Assembly: GCF_019800665.1 (NCBI RefSeq)
Contig: NZ_JAHVKO010000003.1
Location: 248,001 to 312,000 of the forward strand
DNA from: Microbulbifer agarilyticus
Lineage (GTDB): Bacteria > Pseudomonadota > Gammaproteobacteria > Pseudomonadales > Cellvibrionaceae
DNA: 64,000 nucleotides
Direction of reading: 5' to 3'
The position numbers and the translations under genes are program-made. A model generated the notes under the pieces. The model did not search any database. It was not told the DNA's origin and was given only the letters and a program-made list of their open reading frames with translations. Positions 26,265-35,092 of the stretch are shown here, piece by piece. Within the stretch, counting starts at the first letter, position 1. Every line of letters starts with the position of its first letter.

Positions 26265-27749
26265 TTAACTATTGTCGATCTGCTCGCGAATTTTGCCGAA
26301 TACATTGCGGATCAGTCGCTTTGCTCTGGGCATTTTCTCGTCCACTTCCTTACGCAGGGCCAGCAGTTCTTCGTCGTCGGGCTGGACCTTAAGGCCGCGC
26401 TTCACGTTGCGGTCGGCGCCCTTGATATCGCCTTCCAGCAAATCGGTACGGGCACGGCGGGTGTATTCGTCCACAACCTGTCCCATACCTGCGAGCGCGT
26501 GGCTGTTTTCGGCATCCAGTGCCAGCGCCTCGCGGTAGAAGTACAGGGCATTGTTCCCTTTCGGGCGGTTGAGGTCGCCCCGCTCCAGCGCTTCGGTGCC
26601 CTGTGTTACATACCGCTGTACCAGCCGCGCAGTTACTTCGGCCAGGCCGTCTTCCGCGGCACTGTTGTCGTCGTCCAGCATCAACACCTGACGAAAGTAA
26701 TAACGGGCGTTGTCCTGCTCCGGGAAGATGTAGCGTTCTTCCTCCAGGCCCAGTTCCGCCTGCTCCAGCAGCCGGTTTATTTCCTTGTCGGTCTCACTTT
26801 CATAGGTCAGTGCCGCTATGAGCAGTGTGGCACTGGCAATTCCGGCCAGCGCAAGCGCTGGGCGAGATTGTAGAAATGCGGGCTTCGCAAAATCGCTTTG
26901 GCGGGCCGGGGCAGATGTGGCCACAGTGGTCGCGGACGGCTGGTGTACAGATTGAATCGCCTTTACCAGTGCCTCACAGCTCTGGAAGCGCTTGGCCGGT
27001 GTCTTGGCCAGCATGCGTTTCAGCAGAGGCGCAAGGTAAGCCAGTTCTGTGGGGAGCTCTGGTACCGGCTGCTGAATGTGGTTGATGGCGGTGCCCGTGT
27101 GGCTGTCGCCCTTAAACGGGTTATAGCCGAGTAACAGTTCCAGCAGGATAACGCCGAGACTGTAGATATCGCTGGTGATATCCAGCGGTTGCCCCTGAGC
27201 CTGTTCCGGGCTGCTGTAAGACGGGCTGCCCAGGCTGAAACCAGCTTGGGTCAGGTCGGAGTTGTTATCCACTTCCTTGGCGATGCCAAAGTCGGTGAGC
27301 ACAACCGTCTTGTCTTTACGAAACAGAATATTCGCGGGCTTTACGTCCCGGTGAATGATGCCTTGCTGGTGCACCACCGCCAGCCCCTGGGCGATCTCAC
27401 GGATCAAGCCCAGTGCGGCCTGTGGCTCACGGAACCGCTCCAGGTTCTCATCCAGGTCACCGCCACTGACAAATTCCATGGCGATGTAGTGGTCGCCATT
27501 CGCCAGGGTGGCGATGTCGTGAATGGTGATGATGTGCGGGTTGTTGAGGCTCGCAATAAAGTGGGCCTCATTGATAAAGCGCGCATTCAGCTTGGCACTG
27601 GCGCTATCGCGCTCGACGTTGCGCAGTACCTTGATGGCCACTTTGCGATTGAGAGACTCCTGGGTGGCCAGATAGACCGATGCCATACCGCCCTGGCCAA
27701 TGGGGCCATGCACGGTGTAACCGGGGATTATGAGGTCGGAGGGTGTCAT
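26265..27749 (-). CDS. Membrane-anchored serine/threonine protein kinase with TPR-like periplasmic domain
   Basis: A 494-aa Hanks-type kinase from the ATG at 27749; the frame extends upstream without a ribosome site. Cytoplasmic kinase domain (about residues 8-265): glycine loop IGQGGMASVY, catalytic Lys in VAIKVL (K40), HRDVKPAN (D135), DFGIAKE (D153), and the activation-loop end SYSSPEQAQG. A single transmembrane helix follows at about 296-316. The remaining 180 residues lie in the periplasm and contain repeated 'ARYYFRQVLMLDDDNSAAEDGLAEV' / 'ALYFYREALALDAENSHALAGMGQV' TPR-like units. Its target is unknown. It is divergent from a DUF937-OmpA gene, which suggests linked envelope roles. Confidence 0.88.
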   Translation of the reverse strand: MTPSDLIIPGYTVHGPIGQGGMASVYLATQESLNRKVAIKVLRNVERDSASAKLNARFINEAHFIASLNNPHIITIHDIATLANGDHYIAMEFVSGGDLDENLERFREPQAALGLIREIAQGLAVVHQQGIIHRDVKPANILFRKDKTVVLTDFGIAKEVDNNSDLTQAGFSLGSPSYSSPEQAQGQPLDITSDIYSLGVILLELLLGYNPFKGDSHTGTAINHIQQPVPELPTELAYLAPLLKRMLAKTPAKRFQSCEALVKAIQSVHQPSATTVATSAPARQSDFAKPAFLQSRPALALAGIASATLLIAALTYESETDKEINRLLEQAELGLEEERYIFPEQDNARYYFRQVLMLDDDNSAAEDGLAEVTARLVQRYVTQGTEALERGDLNRPKGNNALYFYREALALDAENSHALAGMGQVVDEYTRRARTDLLEGDIKGADRNVKRGLKVQPDDEELLALRKEVDEKMPRAKRLIRNVFGKIREQIDNS

Positions 27750-28046
27750 AAGAATCGTGCGCCAAATGTCAGCGGGCAAGAATACCCTTGCCGCAGATTG
27801 AGATAAACCGACCAGATCCAGTTTGCCGCTCTTCGAGCACATTCGGAAAGCTGATGCGCGCTACGAGCCTTATTCTGAATCGACCTAACCCGTCGATTCT
27901 ACTGCCGTACACTGATGAGAGTGATTCGTTTGAATGCACGCCGCCGACACCGATGACGCCTGTCTGGCTGTTCGCGCGGTCGATCTAGGTAACCAGCAAT
28001 GGCCTGACGGTGTGGGCCTGTTAGCAAGGTCTGAAGAGGTAACTAA

Positions 28047-29282
28047 ATGGCTGACAATATATTGGATATGGCGGTACGCCACCTGGGTTCGGCGGGAATG
28101 GGTGCGCTGGGCAGTGCCCTGGGCTTGCCGGCGGACAAGTCGGAAGGTGCCTTTTCAACCGGTGTGGCCTCGGTGCTCGCCGGCATGATGGGTAAGGCCG
28201 GCAGCGAAAGTGGTCTGGGCTCCCTGCTGAATATGGCCACCAAGAGTACCGAAATGGACCTGTCCTCTCCGGGGGATATCTTTGCCGATGCCGGCCGCAT
28301 GACCAGCCTGCAGGATGTCGGGGGCAATATCCTTGGTTCTCTGTTTGGGAGCAAGGAGTCTGGCGTATTCAATGTGATTTCCAGTGCGCTGGGGCTCGAC
28401 AGCACCAAGAGTGGTAGCCTGCTCAAAGTCGCTGCGCCCGTGGTGATGTCCATTATCGGCAAGCTGGTGAAGAGCAAGGGCCTGAACATGCAGGGCCTGG
28501 CGTCACTACTGATGGGGCAAAAAGACAGTATCAAAGATTACGTGCCCGCCGGCTTGATGAACGAGCTGGGGGTGAAGAGTCTGGACGACTTTACCGGCCC
28601 GGCGGCAGAGGCGGCCCCACGCCAGGCCGCCGCTACACCACCAGTGGAGCGCAAAAGCGGTTTCGGCAAGTGGCTGTGGCCGTTGCTGATTGCGCTCGCG
28701 GTCCTGTGGGCACTGAATATGTGTGCCAAGAAAGAGAAAATGGATGATGGCACCGGTGGTGTGGTGATAGAGCAGCAGGAAGAAGTGGTGGTTGACGATG
28801 CTACTCCGCCACCGGCAGATACCACGACGACCACGCCAGACACGGGAACCGAAACCCCGGTCGGTACGATCGTGGGTACCGAAGACTTTGCCAGTAGCTT
28901 CCGTGCCTACCTGGCCGAAGCAGCACGGGATCCAAACAAGGAATTCCTGCTGAAAATCGTGTTCCCGACGGATGGCACTATGCCCACTGCGGCATCGCTG
29001 CCGGACGTACAGGCACTGATCAAAATTATGCAGGAAAACCCGGGACTCTCGGTGATCATTGAAGGGCATACTGACAGTGATGGTGATGCCGCGGCGAACG
29101 AAGAGTTGTCGAAAACCCGCGCGGAAGCGGTGAAGAAAATGCTCGCTGATGCCGGTGTGCAGGCGGTTCGCGTGACCGCGGTGGGTGTTGGTGCGGCCAA
29201 GCCGGTTGCCGACAACAATACCGAAGAAGGTAAGCAGAAAAACCGTCGCATTGCGGTCAAGGTGGACAAATACACCGAGTAA
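28047..29282 (+). CDS. DUF937 / transmembrane / OmpA-C domain fusion protein
   Basis: A 411-aa protein with three parts. Residues about 1-180 are Gly/Ser/Leu-rich, with the DUF937 look (LGSALGLPADKSEGAFSTGVASVLAGM ... VAAPVVMSIIGKLVKSKGL). Residues 207-225 form one transmembrane helix. An acidic and Thr/Pro-rich linker is followed by an OmpA-like peptidoglycan-binding domain (about 300-411) with IIEGHTDSDGDAAANEELSKTRAEAVKKML and NRRIAVKV. So it most likely has a cytoplasmic N-terminal domain and a periplasmic domain gripping the cell wall. GAGG precedes the ATG. It is divergent from the Ser/Thr kinase and ends at a strong terminator. DUF937 has no known function. Confidence 0.85.
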   Translation: MADNILDMAVRHLGSAGMGALGSALGLPADKSEGAFSTGVASVLAGMMGKAGSESGLGSLLNMATKSTEMDLSSPGDIFADAGRMTSLQDVGGNILGSLFGSKESGVFNVISSALGLDSTKSGSLLKVAAPVVMSIIGKLVKSKGLNMQGLASLLMGQKDSIKDYVPAGLMNELGVKSLDDFTGPAAEAAPRQAAATPPVERKSGFGKWLWPLLIALAVLWALNMCAKKEKMDDGTGGVVIEQQEEVVVDDATPPPADTTTTTPDTGTETPVGTIVGTEDFASSFRAYLAEAARDPNKEFLLKIVFPTDGTMPTAASLPDVQALIKIMQENPGLSVIIEGHTDSDGDAAANEELSKTRAEAVKKMLADAGVQAVRVTAVGVGAAKPVADNNTEEGKQKNRRIAVKVDKYTE

Positions 29283-29303
29283 GCAGATGCATTGACGGAA
29301 ATA

Positions 29304-29334
29304 AAAAAAACCGCGGTTCGCCGCGGTTTTTTTA
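29304..29334. terminator. Bidirectional rho-independent terminator
   Basis: ACCGCGG pairs with CCGCGGT around a TTCG tetraloop, with a run of seven A before and seven T after. It lies between the convergent OmpA-like and AraC genes and can serve both. Confidence 0.92.
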
Positions 29335-29366
29335 TGGGGTCTACTGCTTGTTCTGTCGCGCTGCAC

Positions 29367-30416
29367 TTAGCCGCGGAATTTTTCCCGATAGGCACCCGGT
29401 GCCAATCCGGTCCATTTCTTGAACGCGCGGTTGAATGCGCTGGGCTCGGAAAAGCCCAGACGCTCGGCAATTTCGGCAACCGCGGTTTCCTGGCCCTTCA
29501 GCTGGTACATGGCCATATCGCGGCGCACGGAATCCTTGATGTCTTGCCAACTGTTGCCCTCGTCCTTCAGGCGCCGGCGCAGGGTCTGCGGCGAAGTGAA
29601 CAGTCGCTCGGCCACGTCGTCGAGGGACAGGTTTTCAATACTGTTGTCGCTTTGCAGCATACGGCGAATACGGCCGGTAAAACTGTTGTCGGACTTGTAC
29701 TGGGTCAGCAGGCATTCCGGCGCACGGGCGAGGAATTCACTCAGCTGTTGGGCATCGCGCACCAGCGGCATGCTCAGGTAGCGGGTATTAAATACCAGGC
29801 AGGTTTCCTGCTGATCAAAGTAGTGCCGGCAGGGGAACATGTCTGCGTACTCTTCGTCGTAATCCGGCGGCGGGAAGGCCAGGTGCACTCGCTCCAGCAA
29901 AATCGTGCGGTCGATTAGCCAGCTGAAAAAGCGCAGCCAGATTACCGCAAGGGATTCGACAAAGTTCTGGTTGGGCAGCTGTTTGCGGTTTTCGTGATGG
30001 AAAATAAGGCGCGCTTCCTCGCCGTCTTCCACCAGCTTGATGTGCAGGTCGTCGCTGACCATGGCAACAAAACGCGCGGAACGCAGCAGGGCGCGGCGCA
30101 GGCTGGGGCAGGTGATGGTGGCGTGGCCCATCATGGCGAAGGTGCCGGGCAGCCAGGGGCGGGACAGATAGCCGCTGGACTCATCGCCAAGCTCGTCCCA
30201 CAGGCGGCGCAGTAACAGAGAAAGCTGCTCGCGGCCAATACGCGCGTCCGGTGCCTGGACTTTCGCGAGGTCAACGCCGGAGTCCACCAGCAGGCGCTCG
30301 CAGTCGATGCCTTGCGCGCGGGCAGCGGCCAGGTGGGCAAATACCGCAGCGGCCAGAATGCCGGATTCCCGATACTGCAAGGATTCTTGAGGCTTCTCTT
30401 CTGTCTCCACGGTCAC
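29367..30416 (-). CDS. AraC family transcriptional regulator (ArgR/OruR-type)
   Basis: A 349-aa regulator. The N-terminal 'arabinose-binding domain' of the AraC/OruR group spans about 25-205, with the visible GTFAMMGHATITCPSLRRALLRSARFVAMV stretch. The C-terminal tandem helix-turn-helix domain (about 240-345) has NLSLDDVAERLFTSPQTLRRRLKDEGNSWQDI and AEIAERLGFSEPSAFNRAFKKWTGLAPGAYRE. The start is a GTG at 30416 or 30410; neither has a strong site. Regulators of this layout often control fatty-acid, ornithine or aromatic metabolism, but no clear target operon lies beside it. Confidence 0.9.
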   Translation of the reverse strand: MTVETEEKPQESLQYRESGILAAAVFAHLAAARAQGIDCERLLVDSGVDLAKVQAPDARIGREQLSLLLRRLWDELGDESSGYLSRPWLPGTFAMMGHATITCPSLRRALLRSARFVAMVSDDLHIKLVEDGEEARLIFHHENRKQLPNQNFVESLAVIWLRFFSWLIDRTILLERVHLAFPPPDYDEEYADMFPCRHYFDQQETCLVFNTRYLSMPLVRDAQQLSEFLARAPECLLTQYKSDNSFTGRIRRMLQSDNSIENLSLDDVAERLFTSPQTLRRRLKDEGNSWQDIKDSVRRDMAMYQLKGQETAVAEIAERLGFSEPSAFNRAFKKWTGLAPGAYREKFRG

Positions 30417-30606
30417 TTTCCCGCTGTGCGCTTATTGAATATTTGTGACCGGATTATGCAAAAAGGTGCGTGAAAAGTCGCGCTTTGCGGCGATTCATTC
30501 CGCGGCTGATTCGGCGGACGCCGGCAACTTGTGATCTGCCGGGGGTTGTTTGCGGCTCTCTATGTGCTACAAAGGGCGCAGCTTAACTCGCAAACAAGGA
30601 AGTAGC

Positions 30607-30936
30607 ATGTCCCAAGCCCTGAATTCGGGTCTCAACCCAACTATCTGTCGCCGCCTGTTGATTGCCTACCTGATTGAGCGACTGCCGCGCCCGAATAACC
30701 CCGCACTGGAAGAGGCCACCGGCTGGCCGCGTCGCACCATTCAGGATGTGATTGCTAAGGGCCTGCCGGGCCACGGTACCCTGGTGGAGTTTGTCCAGCA
30801 GGGGGTGCGCAATAACGACGGTTATTACGAGATGAAAGATTGGGGATCCATTGATCGAAAGTGGGTGCAGGAAAATCTGGCGGCGATTATCGAGGAGCTA
30901 CAAGTGGCGCCGGAACTGATTCCGGCGCCCCAGTAA
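30607..30936 (+). CDS. Small winged helix-turn-helix protein
   Basis: A 109-aa protein from the ATG at 30607 with AAGGAAG upstream; the frame opens 19 codons earlier without a site. The core LLIAYLIERLPRPNNPALEEATGWPRRTIQDVIAKGLPGHG is a compact HTH, where 'EEATGWPRRTIQDVI' is the recognition helix region. The rest is an acidic helical tail. Small conserved proteins of this type occur in gammaproteobacteria and are annotated as winged-HTH domain proteins. DNA binding is likely, targets unknown. It is divergent from the AraC regulator, with 190 bases between. Confidence 0.75.
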   Translation: MSQALNSGLNPTICRRLLIAYLIERLPRPNNPALEEATGWPRRTIQDVIAKGLPGHGTLVEFVQQGVRNNDGYYEMKDWGSIDRKWVQENLAAIIEELQVAPELIPAPQ

Positions 30937-30965
30937 GCATAAGCGTTAAGAACAGGCCGTACCGA

Positions 30966-31313
30966 TTACTGCTGTGGCGCGGCGGCCTTTTGCAAGATGG
31001 CGTTGACCTTCTTCAGCAGTTCCGGATTCTCGCGCAGCTGGGTGGCAATGCCCTGATACTCTTCCTTGCTTAGGCCCGCGCTTTTCACTGCGGCGAGCAT
31101 TTTTCCCTGCGCTTCCACATTGATGGCTTCCGCGGCAGCGGCATCGGCTGCGGCTTTGATTTTCGGCGCGTATTCCTGGCTCAGGGTCACGATTGAGCGG
31201 TAGGCATCGGCAAATTTCTGCAGCTGTGCGTCGGACACCGCGGTTTCCGCAAAGGCGCTGGAAACGGCGAGTGCCAGGGCGAGGGCAAGGGAATAAATGG
31301 CGGACGGCTTCAT
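30966..31313 (-). CDS. DUF4168 domain secreted protein
   Basis: A 115-aa protein with an obvious signal peptide (MKPSAIYSLALALALAVSSAFA) and a mature helical domain: VSDAQLQKFADAYRSIVTLSQEY ... AAVKSAGLSKEEYQGIATQLRENPELLKKVNAIL, the DUF4168 pattern. The ATG at 31313 has AGAGG spaced seven bases. Periplasmic, function unknown. Directly upstream of the ribosome site are three 17-bp direct repeats. Confidence 0.82.
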   Translation of the reverse strand: MKPSAIYSLALALALAVSSAFAETAVSDAQLQKFADAYRSIVTLSQEYAPKIKAAADAAAAEAINVEAQGKMLAAVKSAGLSKEEYQGIATQLRENPELLKKVNAILQKAAAPQQ

Positions 31314-31323
31314 AAGCACCTCT

Positions 31324-31374
31324 GGTTTTCGAATGCTATGGGTTTTCGAATGCAATGGGTTATCGAACGCAACG
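31324..31374. repeat. Three 17-bp tandem repeats upstream of the DUF4168 gene
   Basis: Units at 31324-31340, 31341-31357 and 31358-31374 follow the pattern GGTTTTCGAATGCWATG, the third being GGTTATCGAACGCAACG. The first two differ at one base. The block begins 10 bases upstream of the start codon of the DUF4168 gene, so it lies in the mRNA leader or core promoter. Confidence 0.88.
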
Positions 31375-31574
31375 CATCTGTGCGGGTTCGCACGCCCAGC
31401 GTCGGGTGAGGGCGACAGAGCCTTGATCAGACGGTAGCAAAAGCGCAGACACAGGGGCAACCAAAGGGGCAAAGCACTGTCTGCAAAGGGTAGTTGCTAT
31501 TCGGGCGCTCTCAGCAAATCCGGCGCCACTTAGTGTGCGGCCTACCGAATTTGTCGACGCGTCGAATGATTGGC

Positions 31575-32201
31575 TCAGAACAGGCCGAGGAATTTTTTCC
31601 GCTTCTTCAACGAGGCTTCGCAGCTATTGAGTTGTCGCTGATAGGTTTGTGAGCGCGCAGATACCTTTTGCGCCACATTTTTTAGCCATTGCTTGTTGCG
31701 GTAGGTGCGGCGGTTAAACCCGCCCTGACCCTCGTGGTAGGCGAGGTACAGGTGGTAGGTATCGTTGGAGCGGATGTTGCACTGGCGCTGGCTGGTATTG
31801 TGGTACCAGCCGACAAAATCGATGGCATCGCCAAAGTCGTCGCGGTCTGCGCCATAGCTACCGGTGGCGCGCTGGTAGCCGCGCCAGGTAGTTCCCAACG
31901 CCTGTGAATATCCATAGGCATCCGAGGGGCGCGGGCCGGGAATGATCCACAGGATTTTGCTGCGCGGCGGTTTGGCATCGTGCACAAAGCGCGATTCCTG
32001 GTGCAGTGTTGCCATCATGGTGGCGATGGGCGTGTTCCACTTGCGCGCGGATTTCGCGGCATCCTGATACCAGCCGTCTTTCTCACGGAAAATCTCACAC
32101 AGATTGTCGGTGTTACTGGGCGGGGTGGTGGCACAGCCGGTTGCCAGCAGGGCTGGCAGCACGAGCAGTGCCAATGCACGTTTCTTATTCTTGTGGGTCA
32201 T
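31575..32201 (-). CDS. SLT-domain lytic transglycosylase lipoprotein
   Basis: A 208-aa lipoprotein: the signal ends in LLATGC (Cys23). The SLT-like domain (about 40-170) has the catalytic-type glutamate in TLHQESRFVHDAKPPR, then AYGYSQALGTTWRGYQ (the GLMQ/Q equivalent) and AYHEGQGGFNRRTY (the AYNAG equivalent). It belongs to a small transglycosylase-like group known in pseudomonads and relatives, shorter than MltC/MltE. It would cleave peptidoglycan glycan strands at the outer-membrane face. It is followed closely on the same strand direction by DUF4168, though 261 bases away. It lies 31 bases downstream of rpiA and may share its transcript. Confidence 0.82.
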   Translation of the reverse strand: MTHKNKKRALALLVLPALLATGCATTPPSNTDNLCEIFREKDGWYQDAAKSARKWNTPIATMMATLHQESRFVHDAKPPRSKILWIIPGPRPSDAYGYSQALGTTWRGYQRATGSYGADRDDFGDAIDFVGWYHNTSQRQCNIRSNDTYHLYLAYHEGQGGFNRRTYRNKQWLKNVAQKVSARSQTYQRQLNSCEASLKKRKKFLGLF

Positions 32202-32232
32202 TGCTGTCGATCGCGGGCTCGTTAATACGAAT

Positions 32233-32910
32233 TTAGACTTTGGACTTCACCGTCTTCACGCCGTCGGCAGTCCCTAAAAGCAGGATATCGGCCGGGCGCG
32301 CAGCGAACAAGCCGTTGGTTACAACGCCGGTGATGTTGTTGAGGGCGTCTTCCAGTGCCAGGGGTTTGGCAATCTGCATATTGTGTACGTCGAGGATGAC
32401 ATTGCCGTTGTCGGTGGTCACACCCTCGCGGTAAACGGGATCACCGCCCAGCTTGACGATTTCCCGCGCGACATAAGAGCGCGCCATGGGGATCACTTCC
32501 ACCGGCAGCGGGAAGTTGCCCAGCACCTCCACCCATTTGCTCTCGTCGGCTATACATACGAATTCCTCGGAGCAGGCGGCGACAATTTTTTCGCGGGTCA
32601 GGGCCGCGCCACCACCCTTGATCAGTTGCAGCAGCGGGTTGGTTTCATCGGCGCCGTCCACGTAGACCCGGATGCCGTCCACCGCGTTCAGGTCGTACAC
32701 CGGAATACCGTGGGACTGCAGTCGCTCGGCGGAGGCCTCGGAGCTGGCCACGGTGCCGTCGAACAGGCCCTTTTTCTCCGCCAGATAGTCGATGAAGTAG
32801 TTGGCAGTGGAGCCGGTACCCACGCCGACGATGGTGTCGGAGTCGAGCATGGGGGTGATGTATTCCACGGCGGCGCGCGCGACGGCCTGTTTCAGTTGAT
32901 CCTGATTCAT
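32233..32910 (-). CDS. rpiA: Ribose-5-phosphate isomerase A
   Basis: Interconverts ribose 5-phosphate and ribulose 5-phosphate in the pentose phosphate pathway. The 225-aa length is normal. Signatures are [16 protein letters not shown] (phosphate loop), DGADETN (catalytic Asp/Glu), and [14 protein letters not shown] (catalytic and phosphate-binding Lys/Glu). It is divergent from ilvA with 150 bases between, an arrangement common in gammaproteobacteria. Confidence 0.97.
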   Translation of the reverse strand: MNQDQLKQAVARAAVEYITPMLDSDTIVGVGTGSTANYFIDYLAEKKGLFDGTVASSEASAERLQSHGIPVYDLNAVDGIRVYVDGADETNPLLQLIKGGGAALTREKIVAACSEEFVCIADESKWVEVLGNFPLPVEVIPMARSYVAREIVKLGGDPVYREGVTTDNGNVILDVHNMQIAKPLALEDALNNITGVVTNGLFAARPADILLLGTADGVKTVKSKV

Positions 32911-33060
32911 GAGGAATTATGCGTCCTTGTGCAATTATTGCCATCCATGCGCCTGAAAATGAAAATTTCCGTGCGCAAAAATGGCTTTTTGGTGGCTTTG
33001 CTGCTGTATAGAGATTAGACTGGCGGGCTTGCAAACACCTACTGGCTGCCGATTTCTGTC

Positions 33061-34584
33061 ATGCCCAAGTCCTATATCAAGCGCATTTTAGACGCGCGTA
33101 TTTACGATGTCGCCATCGAAACTCCACTGGAGCCGATGCGTCAGCTCTCTCATCGCCTTGGCAACCGTGTTCTGCTGAAGCGCGAAGACCTGCAACCGGT
33201 GTTCTCGTTCAAGATCCGCGGCGCCTATAACAAACTGCTGCAGCTGCCTGCGGAGCAACGCGCCAAGGGCGTGATTTGCGCGTCGGCCGGCAACCACGCA
33301 CAGGGGCTGGCGCTGGGTGCGCAGCAGTTGGGGGTGCGCGCCACCATTGTGATGCCGTCCACCACGCCGGCGATTAAGGTCAACGCGGTGCGTATGCGCG
33401 GCGCGGAAGTCGTGCTGCACGGGGATACCTTTGACGAGGCGGCCGCCCACGCCAGGGCGCTGGTAGACGAGCGCGGACTGGTGTTTATCCACCCTTACGA
33501 CGACCCTGACGTCATTGCCGGCCAGGGCACCGTGGCGATGGAGTTGTTGCGCCAGCGCCCGGGTAATCTGGATGCGGTGTTTATCCCGGTGGGTGGGGGT
33601 GGCCTTGCGGCGGGCATGGCGGCCTACATCAAGTATGTGCGCCCGGAGATCAAGGTCTATGCGGTGGAGCCGGAAGATGCGGCCTGCTTGAAGCTGGCCA
33701 TGGACGAGGGCCATCGCGAGGGACGCCTGCCGCAGGTGGGTTTGTTCGCCGATGGTGTGGCGGTTGCCCAGATCGGTGAGGAAACCTACCGGGTGCTGCG
33801 CGAGACCATCGATGGCGTCATCACTGTATCTACCGACGAGATCTGTGCGGCGATCAAGGATATCTTCGAAGACACCCGCTCGATTGCCGAGCCCGCCGGT
33901 GCCGTCGGCCTTGCGGGGCTGAAGAAGTACGCGGAGCAGAGTGGCGAGCAAAACCAGGCACTTGCCACCGTGTGCAGTGGCGCCAATACCAATTTCGACC
34001 GACTGCGCTATATCAGCGAGCGCACCGAAATCGGAGAGAAGCGCGAAGCGGTACTGGCGGTGACTATCCCGGAAAAGGCCGGCAGTTACCTGCAGTTCTG
34101 TCGCGATCTGGGCGACCGTTCGATCACTGAATTTAACTATCGCTACGCCAACTCCGGCGAGGCGCATATCTTTGTGGGCATCCAGGTATCCACCGACGCG
34201 GATCGCGCGCAGCTGGTGGCTAATCTGGAGAAATCTGGCTATCAGGTCACCGACCTTACCGACAACGAGATGGCCAAGCTGCATATTCGCCATCTGGTGG
34301 GTGGGCGAGCGCCCGGTGTCAGCAACGAGGTGGTATATCGCTTCGAGTTCCCCGAGCGCCCCGGTGCCCTGCGCAACTTCCTCGAGCAGCTGGCGGGCCG
34401 CTGGAACATCACCCTGTTCCACTACCGCAACCACGGCGCGGCCTATGGTCGCGTGCTGGTGGGGCTGGAGGTTGCCGAGGCCGAGCGTCCGGAACTGAAT
34501 GCCCTGTTGGATCAGCTGCACTATCCCTTCTGGGACGAAACTGAGAACCCGGCCTACCGCTTCTTCCTGGCACAGCGGGATTGA
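33061..34584 (+). CDS. ilvA: Threonine ammonia-lyase, biosynthetic
   Basis: PLP enzyme converting threonine to 2-oxobutyrate, the first step of isoleucine synthesis. 507 aa. The PLP lysine is in FSFKIRGAYN (K51); SAGNHAQGLALGAQ and the glycine loop PVGGGGLAAGMAAYIK are present. The C-terminal third (about 325-505) holds two ACT-like regulatory domains (EAVLAVTIPEKAGSYLQF and VVYRFEFPERPGALRNF), the hallmark of the feedback-inhibited, isoleucine-sensitive form. Confidence 0.96.
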   Translation: MPKSYIKRILDARIYDVAIETPLEPMRQLSHRLGNRVLLKREDLQPVFSFKIRGAYNKLLQLPAEQRAKGVICASAGNHAQGLALGAQQLGVRATIVMPSTTPAIKVNAVRMRGAEVVLHGDTFDEAAAHARALVDERGLVFIHPYDDPDVIAGQGTVAMELLRQRPGNLDAVFIPVGGGGLAAGMAAYIKYVRPEIKVYAVEPEDAACLKLAMDEGHREGRLPQVGLFADGVAVAQIGEETYRVLRETIDGVITVSTDEICAAIKDIFEDTRSIAEPAGAVGLAGLKKYAEQSGEQNQALATVCSGANTNFDRLRYISERTEIGEKREAVLAVTIPEKAGSYLQFCRDLGDRSITEFNYRYANSGEAHIFVGIQVSTDADRAQLVANLEKSGYQVTDLTDNEMAKLHIRHLVGGRAPGVSNEVVYRFEFPERPGALRNFLEQLAGRWNITLFHYRNHGAAYGRVLVGLEVAEAERPELNALLDQLHYPFWDETENPAYRFFLAQRD

Positions 34585-34859
34585 GCAATAACGGGCTTTG
34601 TAGGCAAATCTTGCGGCGAGTAGTGCACAGATTCGGATCTGTCGAACTTGCAATTTGCAAACTGTGAGGGGAATCTCAAAAAAAAGTTGTTGACGGGTTA
34701 CTATTTGGCCACTGATCGAGTATCTTTTGATCGGTATTTGGCACCGCTGGCTGGGTTTTTCTCACCTTAGCGGGCCGGATAACCACTGGCGGCGGAGATC
34801 GCCAGATGTAAAAAGATAGCGAAAACAACAAAAAATTTAGATCTTACAGGATGGTCCCC

Positions 34860-35006
34860 ATGAAACCCGACGCAATGACACTCGCGGTAGTTGTCTTTGT
34901 TGCGGGCGTACTGCTGAGCAGCAGCGGTCTGACCGAGGTGTTCTCTTCCGATGAAGAGGAAGCACAAGCCCCGGCAGCCCTTCAGCAAGGTGTGGTCACT
35001 CGCTGA
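34860..35006 (+). CDS. Small membrane protein (48 aa)
   Basis: A short gene between ilvA and a strong terminator. The ATG at 34860 has an AGGATGG-type site about six bases upstream; an in-frame ATG at 34851 overlaps that site. The protein opens MKPDAMTLAVVVFVAGVLLSS, one transmembrane segment, then an acidic patch SSDEEEA and a short polar tail. A defined ribosome site and a strong terminator 26 bases after the stop support a real gene. The function is unknown; the 275 bases upstream, which include TTGACG near 34690, likely carry its own promoter. Confidence 0.7.
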   Translation: MKPDAMTLAVVVFVAGVLLSSSGLTEVFSSDEEEAQAPAALQQGVVTR

Positions 35007-35032
35007 CCCTTGCGTCCGCAGGCTAGATGCCC

Positions 35033-35070
35033 AAAAAAGCCGGGCCCCGTTTCGGGGCCCGGCTTTTTTT
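35033..35070. terminator. Strong rho-independent terminator
   Basis: A 13-bp GC-rich stem, AAGCCGGGCCCCG with CGGGGCCCGGCTT, around a TTT loop, is preceded by A-rich and followed by seven T. It ends the small membrane protein transcript on the + strand and, 23 bases beyond the fau stop, may also end the fau transcript on the minus strand. Confidence 0.93.
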
Positions 35071-35092
35071 ATGTCCTCAGCATCTGGGCGCG

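Noticed and set aside
33088-34653. Minus-strand open frame opposite ilvA
   Set aside because: Antisense of a clearly coding threonine ammonia-lyase gene; repetitive basic and His-rich composition, no signature.
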